Below are positions 37,745 through 45,610 of a stretch of DNA of 64,000 nt, piece by piece. A program made the translations under genes and the position numbers. The notes under the pieces are model-generated. The model was not told the DNA's origin. It saw only the letters and a program-made list of their open reading frames with translations, and did not search any database. The stretch's first letter is position 1. Each line of letters opens with the position of its first letter. Origin of the DNA: Phyllobacterium myrsinacearum (GTDB taxonomy: Bacteria; Pseudomonadota; Alphaproteobacteria; Rhizobiales; Rhizobiaceae); assembly GCF_002980555.1 (NCBI RefSeq), contig NZ_PVBT01000005.1, positions 310,001-374,000 on the forward strand. Reading direction: 5' to 3'.

Positions 37745-39769
37745 ATGCGGTTGACAGTTTTGGGAGAGGCAACGGTTATGAGTATTGGCGGGCACCTGGT
37801 CCCGCGCGTACCGGCGAACTTTCTGCGAATTGTCACCTATATCCTGCTGGAGAGCAATTGCCACTCGGTGGCGCGCAGCAAGCTGGCACAAATACTCTGG
37901 TCGGAAACCGACCAGACTCACGCCAGCGTGAATTTGCGCCAAAGCCTTGCGCGCATCCGCCGATTCCAGGAGCAACTAGGCATCACCCTGATTGAAAGCG
38001 ACGCTGTCTATGTCAGGCTCAATTTAGCCTCGGTCGAACAGGGCCTTCTCGATATCGATCTGATGGAGTTTCTCAGCTGCGCCGCACGGGGAGGAGCCGA
38101 ACCCGCTCTCAGGATCTGCGAACTTTATCGGGGCGACCTTCTGATACAAAATGAACCCGACAACTCTGACTTCGACGAATGGCTGGATATCAAGCGCGTC
38201 AAAATTCGCGATGATGCGATCGTTGCCCTGCGATCGGCTCTTGATCAGCCTCATTTCAATATTGACGAGAGACGGCAATGCGCGCGCAAGCTGATCGACA
38301 TCGACCCCTATCAGGAGGTCGGCTATCGCATGCTCATGCAAACGGCATCCCAGCTCGGGATGATCACGATGGTCGAACGAACGTTCCGGGAATGCGCGAA
38401 GAAACTGCGCGATGACCTGGATATCGATCCAGAGGCTGAAACAATCGAGCTATACCAGCATCTGCACACCAAAAGATCGCTCAACTTGCCGCAACCCGTC
38501 ATTCATTCACCGGTGCTGGGGTCCTTGTCTCTCAACGATGCTGACCATCACCGGTCCTACTTTCTTCAGCCGGCAAATTCGCTCGAACTGTCAAGACAGC
38601 CCATCCTGCCAAAGATTATTGTATTGTACCTGCCGCAAACCCTCGCAGACCCCATGGAGCAGTTGGCAGCCTCCCTGGTTGACGATATCACGATAGGATT
38701 GTGCCGCCTGCGTACGCTGTCCGTGGTCGCTCCCTATACATCCATCCGGGTTGTGACGGAATCGAGCATCAACGGCTTCTCCGACCTTCACGAACAATTG
38801 GGCGTGGATTTTGTCTTCGACAGCAGACTGATGCGCGGCGATGGCTTTTGCTTCCTCTCGGTAAAACTCATCAATACGCGCACGCGGGAGATCGTCTGGG
38901 CGGAAAAACAGAAATTTGATTATACGCTGCCTGAACAGCAGTACCGCCACCTGTCCATGCGCATCGTCCTGTCCATCGTCACCACCATCGAACGGGAGGA
39001 GCTGGACCGCTACAACCGGCTGATCCAGAATCCCGATGCCTATTACTGGTACCTTGTCGGCAAGCGTGAAATCGACAGCCTTGATCTGACGAAAGTCCGT
39101 ACCGCGCGGGATGCTTTCAAGAATGCCCTGATCGCAGCGCCGGATTTCGTGCCCGCCTTGAGCGGTGTCGCGCGAACCATGCAGCGCGAATGGCTTGTTC
39201 TTGCACGCAATGACAAGGATATCCTGCTTGAAGGCGAACAAATCGCCAAGAAGGCCGCGCCCAACGACCCGGATGACGAACGGCCTTTGCGCGAGCTGGG
39301 CACCATCAATATGTATCTTGGCAAGTATGATGAAAGCCTGGAATATTTTGATCAAAGTGAGACGCTCAACCCGCAACATGCCGACCTGCTTGCCGACTAC
39401 GCCGACGCCTTGACCCATTCCGGCGAGCTCGAACTGGCTCTCAGCAAAATCCAGCACGCAATTGCGCTGAACCCCCTGGCGCCCGACTATTACTACTGGG
39501 TGGGCGCTGGCACCTTCCATTATCTCGATCGCTATGCCGAGGCCATCGCGTTTCTTCAGAAGATGAAAAATCCGCGAGCGGCCGCCCGCTTGATGGCAGC
39601 ATGCTGGGCACGATTGGGTGAACATGAACAGGCCGCGGAATACAGAAATTATGCTCTGGAAGATAACCCGTCTTTTCGAATTGACGAATGGGTAAAATCG
39701 ATGAGCCTCAGAATGCCTGCCCACCGTAGGATGTATGAAGAATCTCTACGCGAAGCGGGATTCCAGTGA
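37745..39769 (+). CDS. SARP/BTAD-type transcriptional regulator with TolB-like and TPR domains
   Basis: 674 residues. An N-terminal OmpR-like DNA-binding domain (about 1-90; FLRIVTYILLES, HASVNLRQSLARIRRFQEQL) is followed by a bacterial transcriptional activation (BTAD) helical domain (about 95-245; IDPYQEVGYRMLMQTASQLG). A TolB/FlgO-like middle (LASSLVDDITIGLCRLRTL, TREIVWAEKQKFDY; about 285-420) and TPR-like repeats to about 645 complete it. Proteins of this design often activate neighbouring secondary-metabolite genes. It ends 33 nt before the first small peptide gene. Confidence 0.85.
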   Translation: MRLTVLGEATVMSIGGHLVPRVPANFLRIVTYILLESNCHSVARSKLAQILWSETDQTHASVNLRQSLARIRRFQEQLGITLIESDAVYVRLNLASVEQGLLDIDLMEFLSCAARGGAEPALRICELYRGDLLIQNEPDNSDFDEWLDIKRVKIRDDAIVALRSALDQPHFNIDERRQCARKLIDIDPYQEVGYRMLMQTASQLGMITMVERTFRECAKKLRDDLDIDPEAETIELYQHLHTKRSLNLPQPVIHSPVLGSLSLNDADHHRSYFLQPANSLELSRQPILPKIIVLYLPQTLADPMEQLAASLVDDITIGLCRLRTLSVVAPYTSIRVVTESSINGFSDLHEQLGVDFVFDSRLMRGDGFCFLSVKLINTRTREIVWAEKQKFDYTLPEQQYRHLSMRIVLSIVTTIEREELDRYNRLIQNPDAYYWYLVGKREIDSLDLTKVRTARDAFKNALIAAPDFVPALSGVARTMQREWLVLARNDKDILLEGEQIAKKAAPNDPDDERPLRELGTINMYLGKYDESLEYFDQSETLNPQHADLLADYADALTHSGELELALSKIQHAIALNPLAPDYYYWVGAGTFHYLDRYAEAIAFLQKMKNPRAAARLMAACWARLGEHEQAAEYRNYALEDNPSFRIDEWVKSMSLRMPAHRRMYEESLREAGFQ

Positions 39770-39802
39770 CGCAACGTCCAATACAAACAGGGGAAAACAT
39801 GC

Positions 39803-40039
39803 ATGGAAAAGTATTTCATCATCGGGGAAGCCGGGACTGATGAACTTTGGCTTGTCAACACGGCGGAAAATCGCGTTGAAAAATTGAACAGCGCTGCCGC
39901 TGGATCCGTTATCGAAACCATCAATACAGCGCGAAAGAACGGAATTACACTCATCAAGGGAGTAAGTATCGCGATTGTTACAAACAGCAGGACGGGGGCT
40001 GATGTAAAAATGTCAATTACCGATCCAACAGTTAAATAA
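39803..40039 (+). CDS. Small peptide, candidate RiPP precursor 1
   Basis: 78 residues, ATG 39803 with AGGGGA upstream. The N-terminal half (YFIIGEAGTDELWLVN, then ENRVEKLN) is clearly related to the next peptide, whereas the C-terminal half is not. This is the pattern of a shared leader with variable cores. The C-terminal part is rich in Ile/Val/Ala/Ser/Thr (GVSIAIVTNSRTGADVKMS), with no Cys. It sits immediately before YcaO-TfuA genes. I recognise no annotated family; the precursor role is an inference from context, size and paralogy. Confidence 0.65.
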   Translation: MEKYFIIGEAGTDELWLVNTAENRVEKLNSAAAGSVIETINTARKNGITLIKGVSIAIVTNSRTGADVKMSITDPTVK

Positions 40040-40147
40040 AATAGAAATGTCGTTGGATAAGAAATCTCATCGATAATATTCAATTGATATAGAAACGAAT
40101 CAAAGTACCGTTGCCATGTGGTTCTCCTTCATGGAAAGGTTACTCGC

Positions 40148-40375
40148 ATGGCAAAGTTTTACATCATCGATGAGCCAGAGACCGACACGCTCTGGCTGGT
40201 AAACCTGGAAGAAAAAACCGTTGAGAGTCTTGATCGGAGTATGATTGAATGCTCCGGATCGGCTGGGTATGACTTCATAAAGACTATCAGTAATCGATCA
40301 GAAAATATAATGATTACTGAAGGTTACCGGAATGGCCCAGCGGAAAGACTCTCGTCCGCGAGCCCCTTGCAATAG
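40148..40375 (+). CDS. Small peptide, candidate RiPP precursor 2
   Basis: 75 residues from ATG 40148 (GGAAAGG upstream; ATG 40118 gives a 10-residue longer form). FYIIDEPETDTLWLVN and KTVESLD align with peptide 1: about 16 of the first 28 residues are identical. The C-terminal half differs and contains the only Cys (IECSGSAGYDF). It lies 108 nt after peptide 1 and 70 nt before YcaO. It likely shares a leader recognised by the same YcaO enzyme. Confidence 0.65.
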   Translation: MAKFYIIDEPETDTLWLVNLEEKTVESLDRSMIECSGSAGYDFIKTISNRSENIMITEGYRNGPAERLSSASPLQ

Positions 40376-40393
40376 GCTGCGCTATTCCAGGGG

Positions 40394-40425
40394 ATCATCG
40401 CATTTATCGATATAGGCACGATGAT
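40394..40425 (+). promoter_or_regulatory. Hairpin between precursor 2 and YcaO
   Basis: Perfect 7-bp arms ATCATCG / CGATGAT around an 18-nt loop, 18 nt after the peptide stop and 20 nt before the YcaO start. No T-run follows. It may stabilise the precursor mRNA or attenuate read-through, setting a high peptide-to-enzyme ratio. Confidence 0.35.
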
Positions 40426-40445
40426 AACGGTTCGCTGGAGTAACA

Positions 40446-41702
40446 ATGCAGCAATTGGCCGAAACTTCCATACTGAACAGGCTGGCGGCGGATGAAGTCA
40501 ATCTTTGTTCCGCCGCCCGTCTGGAGCAACGGTCGTCGACACGACTGATCGACGCGGATCTGACGGTGCAAAAACTGCGTCCGCACTTTCCCCATCTCGG
40601 CATCGTCCGGCTGGCCGAGGTAACCGGGCTGGACCGGATAGGAATCCCGGTGTGGATGGCTGTCCGCCCCAACAGCAAGACTCTGGCCGTGAGCCAGGGC
40701 AAGGGGATCACCACAGCCCATGCGCGCGCGTCCGCTGTCATGGAAGCGGCTGAGATCGCCATAGCCGAAAACATTCCCCTCGCATCGGTCCGCGCCAGCC
40801 GGCAGGACTTGCTGCAGGCCGGCAGGACCGTCTTTGACGGGCGGATGCTGGTTATGAAGGGCGCCGACGAACCAGCACCCGAGCTCATCGATGAATGGCT
40901 TGAGGGCTATGACCTTCTGCGGAACAGAACGGTATTCGTACCCAGAGAACTCGTATCGCTCGACTTCACATCAGCGCGAAAAGCGCGGCATTACTGCCAG
41001 TCGACCGATGGCCTTGCCTCGGGCAACTGCCTGCTTGAAGCTGTTATTCACGGCCTGTGCGAGCGCGTGGAACGCGACGCGACCGAACTATGGCGGTTCA
41101 AGCGCGACAGTGCCGTCCATGCCCAGTGCGTCGACCCGGCGGTGTTCCCGGACGCCGGTATCCGCTGGCTGGCAGACAGGATCAGTGGGGCGGGTTTCCT
41201 GCTGCGCCTTTTCGATATTCGTTCCGATATCGGCCTTCCGGTATTCATGGCAACCATCAACCCGGTTTCGCGGAAAGGCACCTATCTGCATTTCGACCTT
41301 TCTGCCGGGTATGGGTGCCACCTGTCGCCGCGCGTGGCCGCCATGCGGGCGATCACCGAGGCGGCCCAGACGCGTATCACCAATATTTCCGGCGCCAGAG
41401 ATGATTTTGATCCCTCGGAATATGCGCAGCGCCTTGCTCCTGATCTCGGTGTCTACATAAGGGCAGAGCCGAGGGCCCATTGGCACTTTGACGAACCGGA
41501 ACCGTCAGAACCTGCGCGCCTCGATGCCTATCTCGACCCGTTGCGCAACCGCGGTATTGGCAGTGCGGTCGTTGTTCCCCTGGGCGGTGAAGCCTATGGA
41601 ATGTCCGTTTGCCGCGTCCTGATCAACGAGCTGGAAAGCCCAGCCGGCATACGCAAACACCGCTTTGGCGGAAGGGCGCTGAACGCGATGTTGCTGCAAT
41701 GA
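40446..41702 (+). CDS. YcaO family ATP-dependent peptide-backbone-modifying enzyme
   Basis: 418 residues. The YcaO ATP/Mg-binding motifs are all visible: SQGKG (83-87), SAVMEAAE (96-103), CERVERD (205-211), RAITEAAQTR (301-310) and SGARDD (315-320). The C-terminus (RALNAMLLQ) lacks the PxPxP tail of azoline-forming cyclodehydratases. Together with the coupled TfuA gene this points to thioamide formation or a related backbone change on the adjacent peptides rather than simple azoline formation. GGAG lies about 6 nt before the ATG. Confidence 0.92.
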   Translation: MQQLAETSILNRLAADEVNLCSAARLEQRSSTRLIDADLTVQKLRPHFPHLGIVRLAEVTGLDRIGIPVWMAVRPNSKTLAVSQGKGITTAHARASAVMEAAEIAIAENIPLASVRASRQDLLQAGRTVFDGRMLVMKGADEPAPELIDEWLEGYDLLRNRTVFVPRELVSLDFTSARKARHYCQSTDGLASGNCLLEAVIHGLCERVERDATELWRFKRDSAVHAQCVDPAVFPDAGIRWLADRISGAGFLLRLFDIRSDIGLPVFMATINPVSRKGTYLHFDLSAGYGCHLSPRVAAMRAITEAAQTRITNISGARDDFDPSEYAQRLAPDLGVYIRAEPRAHWHFDEPEPSEPARLDAYLDPLRNRGIGSAVVVPLGGEAYGMSVCRVLINELESPAGIRKHRFGGRALNAMLLQ

Positions 41703-42445
41703 AGATTCTGTTTGCAGGCCCAAGTCTTTCCAGAACCGAATTCGTGCCCGTGCGCACAAATGAAGATCGCCTGCTGCCCGATCGTTCTCTGACGTGCCGG
41801 GGGCCGGCGAAATGCGGGGATATCACCCGCGCGGTGGATGAAGGCTACAGCATGATCGGACTTGTCGACGGCCGTTTCGAGGATGTGGCCGCGGTCTGGC
41901 ACAAGGAAATACTATACGCGCTTTCGCAGGGCGTCACCGTTCTCGGCGCGGCAAGCATGGGTGCGCTGCGTGCGGCGGAATGCCATCCATTCGGCATGAT
42001 CGGCATTGGGGAGGTTTTTGCGCGCTACGCGTTCGGCGGATTGGAGGACGATGCCGCGGTGGCACAGGTGCATGCACCGGCCGAGTTTGGCTATACTGCC
42101 TTCACAGAAGCCATGGTCACCGTTGATGCGACGCTGGATGCGGCGCTGCATGTATCGGCAATCACGCCCGGCGAACATGTCTTGATCCGCGACAGAGCCA
42201 ATGCAGTGTTCTTCAAGGACAGGAGCTGGGCACGCATATTCGAGGCCCTGGCTCCCGATATCATTGACGCCGCCGGACGGCTCAAGCCTTTCATTCGCAA
42301 CGTCAAAAGACAGGATGCGGAGGCCCTGTTGAACGTGTTGCTTGAAGGCAAAAACCCTGCCGAAGCCGGGGGATTGACGGCAGATTCCACCAGCTGGCTC
42401 TTCAACGAAACGACGCAGTGGCGAAAACTGCGGGCTCAGCACTGA
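41699..42445 (+). CDS. tfuA: TfuA-like protein
   Basis: 248 residues from ATG 41699, which overlaps the YcaO stop (ATGA); the longer frame to 41609 is inside ycaO. The family signature is clear: MKILFAGPSLSR, GLVDGRFEDVAAVWHKEIL (54-72) and GAASMGALRAAE (83-94). TfuA proteins partner YcaO enzymes; in methanogen McrA and in thioviridamide-type peptides the pair is linked with thioamide formation, TfuA being thought to supply the sulfur. The complete 1:1 YcaO-TfuA pair supports a modified-peptide locus. Confidence 0.93.
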   Translation: MKILFAGPSLSRTEFVPVRTNEDRLLPDRSLTCRGPAKCGDITRAVDEGYSMIGLVDGRFEDVAAVWHKEILYALSQGVTVLGAASMGALRAAECHPFGMIGIGEVFARYAFGGLEDDAAVAQVHAPAEFGYTAFTEAMVTVDATLDAALHVSAITPGEHVLIRDRANAVFFKDRSWARIFEALAPDIIDAAGRLKPFIRNVKRQDAEALLNVLLEGKNPAEAGGLTADSTSWLFNETTQWRKLRAQH

Positions 42446-42481
42446 ACGGATCCGCCGGGGTTTCAAAAAGGACTATCCTTG

Positions 42482-42507
42482 GAAGATGTAAGCGACAGTA
42501 CATCTTC
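42482..42507 (+). other. Perfect hairpin after tfuA
   Basis: GAAGATGTA / TACATCTTC, 9-bp arms with an 8-nt loop, 36 nt after the tfuA stop. No T-run, so it is not a classic terminator; it could end transcription by another means or be a protein-binding site. Confidence 0.4.
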
Positions 42508-42691
42508 GATGTATGATCCCTCCTCCAAAAGGATGCGGCCTTCGCTCTGGGTTGGCTTTTTTCAGCGCCCAGTAGGCCGATTTCAGCATCGGACAACCGC
42601 CAAAATCCAAAGCGTTTCCCGCCATGCCTTCCTATAGGATGGTCATCGGAATATTTGGATTGAAAGTTGCACTGTAACCACGGAGGGGACT

Positions 42692-43558
42692 ATGTCACCA
42701 ACTACAGAGCGGCACCGGCCACTCAGCCGCGCGCGACGACACTTTCTCGGCGTGGCGCTTTCCACGAGCGTCAAGGTCGCGGCAATCACAGGCTTGGCCA
42801 CGGCCATGTCTTCCTTCCCCGCGCGGGCCATGGGAAGGAAATGGTGGAGACATGGCGGCGAGCCCGGCCATACCCCCGGCGGCGACAATCAAAACTGCTT
42901 TCTCCGGGGCACCTCGATCAGGACCCCGGCAGGTGAGGTTCATATTGAAGATCTTCGGATCGGCGATGATGTGGAAACCATGAACGGCAAAGCTGCCGCC
43001 GTGAGATGGATTGGACGCCAGGTTTACAAAAGGAACAGCCCGTCCTGGGCGGCCAGCGTCATGCCAATCCGTATTTCACGCCACGCTTTCGATCAGCAAA
43101 CGCCCCACGCGGATCTCTACCTCTCGCCCAATCATGCACTGTATGTCGATGGCGTTCTGATCCGCGCGAAGGATCTGGTGAACGGCCTGTCCATTGCTCC
43201 GTCGCTTCCCCCTGACCGGGAGATCATCGAATATTTCCACATTGTGCTTGATACCCATGACGTGATCTTCGCCGAGGGTGCTCCTGCTGAAACATTCCTG
43301 CTTCGCGACAGTAACCACGAGAGCTTTACCAACTTTTCCGAATATGCACGCCTTTACCCCGCAGGCCTCGGCACACCCATGGTGCCCTTCGCGCCGATCA
43401 TTGGTTATGAAGGCGGCCGCGAGAACCTGATGGCTCTTCTGCGCCTCGGCCTGCCCCGCTTCATCGGCTTGCGTGATCCGGTTCAGGACGCCCGCGACAG
43501 ATTTGCCTTGCGTGCCCGGGAAACCGCAGGCACCGACCGGATGCACGCCATGGTGTAA
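42692..43558 (+). CDS. Tat-exported Hint-domain protein
   Basis: 288 residues. A twin-arginine signal (SRARRHFLG at 12-20, hydrophobic 21-46, cleavage near SFPARAM) precedes a Hint_2 domain that fills the rest: NCFLRGTSIRTPAGEV with Cys69 at the usual reactive position, LYLSPNHALYVDG (145-ff), and EYFHIVLDTHDVIFAEG. Hint domains self-cleave or rearrange peptide bonds in hedgehog and intein proteins. Here almost nothing precedes the domain but the signal. A good GGAGG-type site precedes the ATG. A link to the RiPP genes is possible but unproven. Confidence 0.85.
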   Translation: MSPTTERHRPLSRARRHFLGVALSTSVKVAAITGLATAMSSFPARAMGRKWWRHGGEPGHTPGGDNQNCFLRGTSIRTPAGEVHIEDLRIGDDVETMNGKAAAVRWIGRQVYKRNSPSWAASVMPIRISRHAFDQQTPHADLYLSPNHALYVDGVLIRAKDLVNGLSIAPSLPPDREIIEYFHIVLDTHDVIFAEGAPAETFLLRDSNHESFTNFSEYARLYPAGLGTPMVPFAPIIGYEGGRENLMALLRLGLPRFIGLRDPVQDARDRFALRARETAGTDRMHAMV

Positions 43559-43602
43559 CGAGAAGCGCCGCGGCAAGGAATAGGTAACCGCTTGAATGCG
43601 AC

Positions 43603-43634
43603 AAGCAGGCGTTCCCCTCCGGGAACACCTGCTT
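43603..43634. terminator. Hairpin between convergent genes (possible bidirectional terminator)
   Basis: 14-nt arms 43603-43616 and 43621-43634 with a 4-nt CTCC loop and one mismatch (a G-U pair on the minus-strand transcript). It lies between the Hint gene and the convergent GMC oxidoreductase. There is no strong T-run. Confidence 0.5.
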
Positions 43635-43681
43635 CGACATGTTCAGCAAGAGCGCTTACCTGGCTCAAGTCCGGCTAGTCC

Positions 43682-45331
43682 TCACACGGCTTCAGCGCGT
43701 TCTCCGCCCGTTCGGAAGCCTCCGATGCCTTCATGAAAGCCATGCAGCGCCTTGATATGATCGGCAAGCCGCAATGCCAGCGCGACAATTGTCAATGTCG
43801 GCATATCGTTGCCACAGGTCGGAAACACCGAACTGCCGGCGACGTGCAGGTTGTGGATGCCGTGCACCGTACAGTCCTGGTCGACGACGCCCCTATGCGG
43901 GTCGACATGCATCCGGGTGGTTCCCATATGATGATTGCATCCGATGATCGAAAGCTCAGGCTCTGCAGCCGGCCGCTCGAGATCGACATGTCCGACGCCG
44001 GATGCCTCAAACTCATCCTTAATCAGTCCCAGCATCCGTGAGTGGGTGTGCTTTTCCAGATCGCCGACACGCCAATCAAGTGCTGCCCGGTTGAGGCCCA
44101 ATCTGTCCCGCTGCGCCGACAGCGTAACCCTGCTCTCCCTGTTGGGAACGGGTTCGATGACACTCTCGATCTGGAAATAATCCGACTTCGCGGCGAGCCG
44201 CAGCTTCCGGTAGAGCAGGGATGCCATGAGGTTGGGACTGCCAAGCGCAACGGTGGCAAATGTTCTCAATTTGAAGTCGCGATAATGCCGCCACCGGATG
44301 GCATTGTATATCTCGTGGAAACGCTCGGTCAGCGTGCTGTCCTCGCCCGCCCGGCATGCCCGGAAATAGGTGCGGCACTGCACCAGGTGTTCGTCCCGCT
44401 GAACCTGTTCCGTCAAGCCGAGATGCGCGCTTGCGCTGGTACCATCCACGGCAAGCTTGGGATTGTGATAGGTGTAGCGGGCATCGTAAAAGCGAAACGC
44501 GGCGGCATTGACCGCAGGTATCATCTGGCCAAGGCGAATACGCGGGTGCTCCATGAAATAGCGGCCGACCACATCGTGCTGGTTGCCAAGCCCTCGCTGA
44601 TCACACCGGTTGGACAGCAGGAGAAGACGGGCGTTTTCGATCCCGCCCGCGGCTAGAATGACTCTTTGGGCCCGCACGAACATCATCTTTTGCCCATATG
44701 TCGCCACGTGCACGCCGGTTACAGTTGATGGATCTTCATGCGTCGCGATCTCGGTTGCATTGGCATTCAGCAGCACTTTCGTCGTTTGCGCGGTGCGTAG
44801 AAACGCCTCATAGTCGCGGCCAAACCGCGTTGGCGGGCTAAACTTGCTCACCATCGTCTCAAGCGAGGCATCATTCAGCTCCAGCAGTATGGAGCGGTCG
44901 CCCACGAGATGTTCGTGCCAGAACTGCGGTTCGAAACCGTGATTATTGACTTGGACCAGGTCGCTTGCACGGGCATAGAACCGCTGCATCTCCGTCAGAT
45001 CGAACGGCCATCCACTGTTGGGCACCCAGTGCCGCGGTTCAAAATCAATGCCGATGAACGGTCGTATCCACCCGCCCCAGCAATTGGAACTGCCGCCGAA
45101 TTGCCGGGTTCTCGTCGCCTGAAGGTCGTAGGGGATGCCAAGGTTTTCGCCCTGGTAGAGGGATTGTGACGCGGCATTGAAGTTCAGTCCACCGCCTTCA
45201 AGAACGATCGTTTCAATGCCCCGTTTCTGGAATTCGAGCGCAAGCGTGATCCCTGCGACGCCGCCGCCAACGATGCATATCGCGGCATCCAGAACTGAAC
45301 CCGCTGGAAGTTCTCTGGCGTCAACAAACAT
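43682..45331 (-). CDS. GMC family oxidoreductase
   Basis: 549 residues from ATG 45331 (an upstream TTG 45367 has no ribosome-binding site). It has the FAD motif CIVGGGVAGITLALEFQKRG near the N-terminus, RQFGGSSNCWGGWIRP and the C-terminal GMC signature with NLHVAGSSVFPTCGNDMPTL. The His of IGCNHHMGTTRM lies in the expected catalytic region. Such flavoenzymes oxidise sugars, alcohols or other small molecules. It is convergent with the Hint gene; its relation to either the RiPP locus or the sugar operon upstream is uncertain. Confidence 0.85.
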   Translation of the reverse strand: MFVDARELPAGSVLDAAICIVGGGVAGITLALEFQKRGIETIVLEGGGLNFNAASQSLYQGENLGIPYDLQATRTRQFGGSSNCWGGWIRPFIGIDFEPRHWVPNSGWPFDLTEMQRFYARASDLVQVNNHGFEPQFWHEHLVGDRSILLELNDASLETMVSKFSPPTRFGRDYEAFLRTAQTTKVLLNANATEIATHEDPSTVTGVHVATYGQKMMFVRAQRVILAAGGIENARLLLLSNRCDQRGLGNQHDVVGRYFMEHPRIRLGQMIPAVNAAAFRFYDARYTYHNPKLAVDGTSASAHLGLTEQVQRDEHLVQCRTYFRACRAGEDSTLTERFHEIYNAIRWRHYRDFKLRTFATVALGSPNLMASLLYRKLRLAAKSDYFQIESVIEPVPNRESRVTLSAQRDRLGLNRAALDWRVGDLEKHTHSRMLGLIKDEFEASGVGHVDLERPAAEPELSIIGCNHHMGTTRMHVDPHRGVVDQDCTVHGIHNLHVAGSSVFPTCGNDMPTLTIVALALRLADHIKALHGFHEGIGGFRTGGERAEAV

Positions 45332-45610
45332 GGCGTGAAAGCCCGGATTGAGCAAAGCTGAAAACAATATTGAGCGATATGGCGTGTTCCATTGCCGATC
45401 GACCTCAAGCCAGAACGAGCAAGACCAGTGTTATGCTCACAGAGACAATCCGCCGGTTGGCGGCTTGTCTGTCCCCATCGGATATTTGAGGGCGATTATA
45501 GGGCCGGATGGCCTCCAGGCGGAATATGCTGCGACGGCTAGGACGAGTAGCCCTTTTGCTTAGAGCCCTCCTCATTCGGGCTACTGGTTGCACAACCGAT
45601 TGGGTACAGT

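Noticed and set aside
39803-42445. Identity with the trifolitoxin system
   Set aside because: Apart from the TfuA-like protein I do not see the other trifolitoxin genes nearby, and the peptides differ in length and lack a Cys-containing shared core, so the name is not justified.
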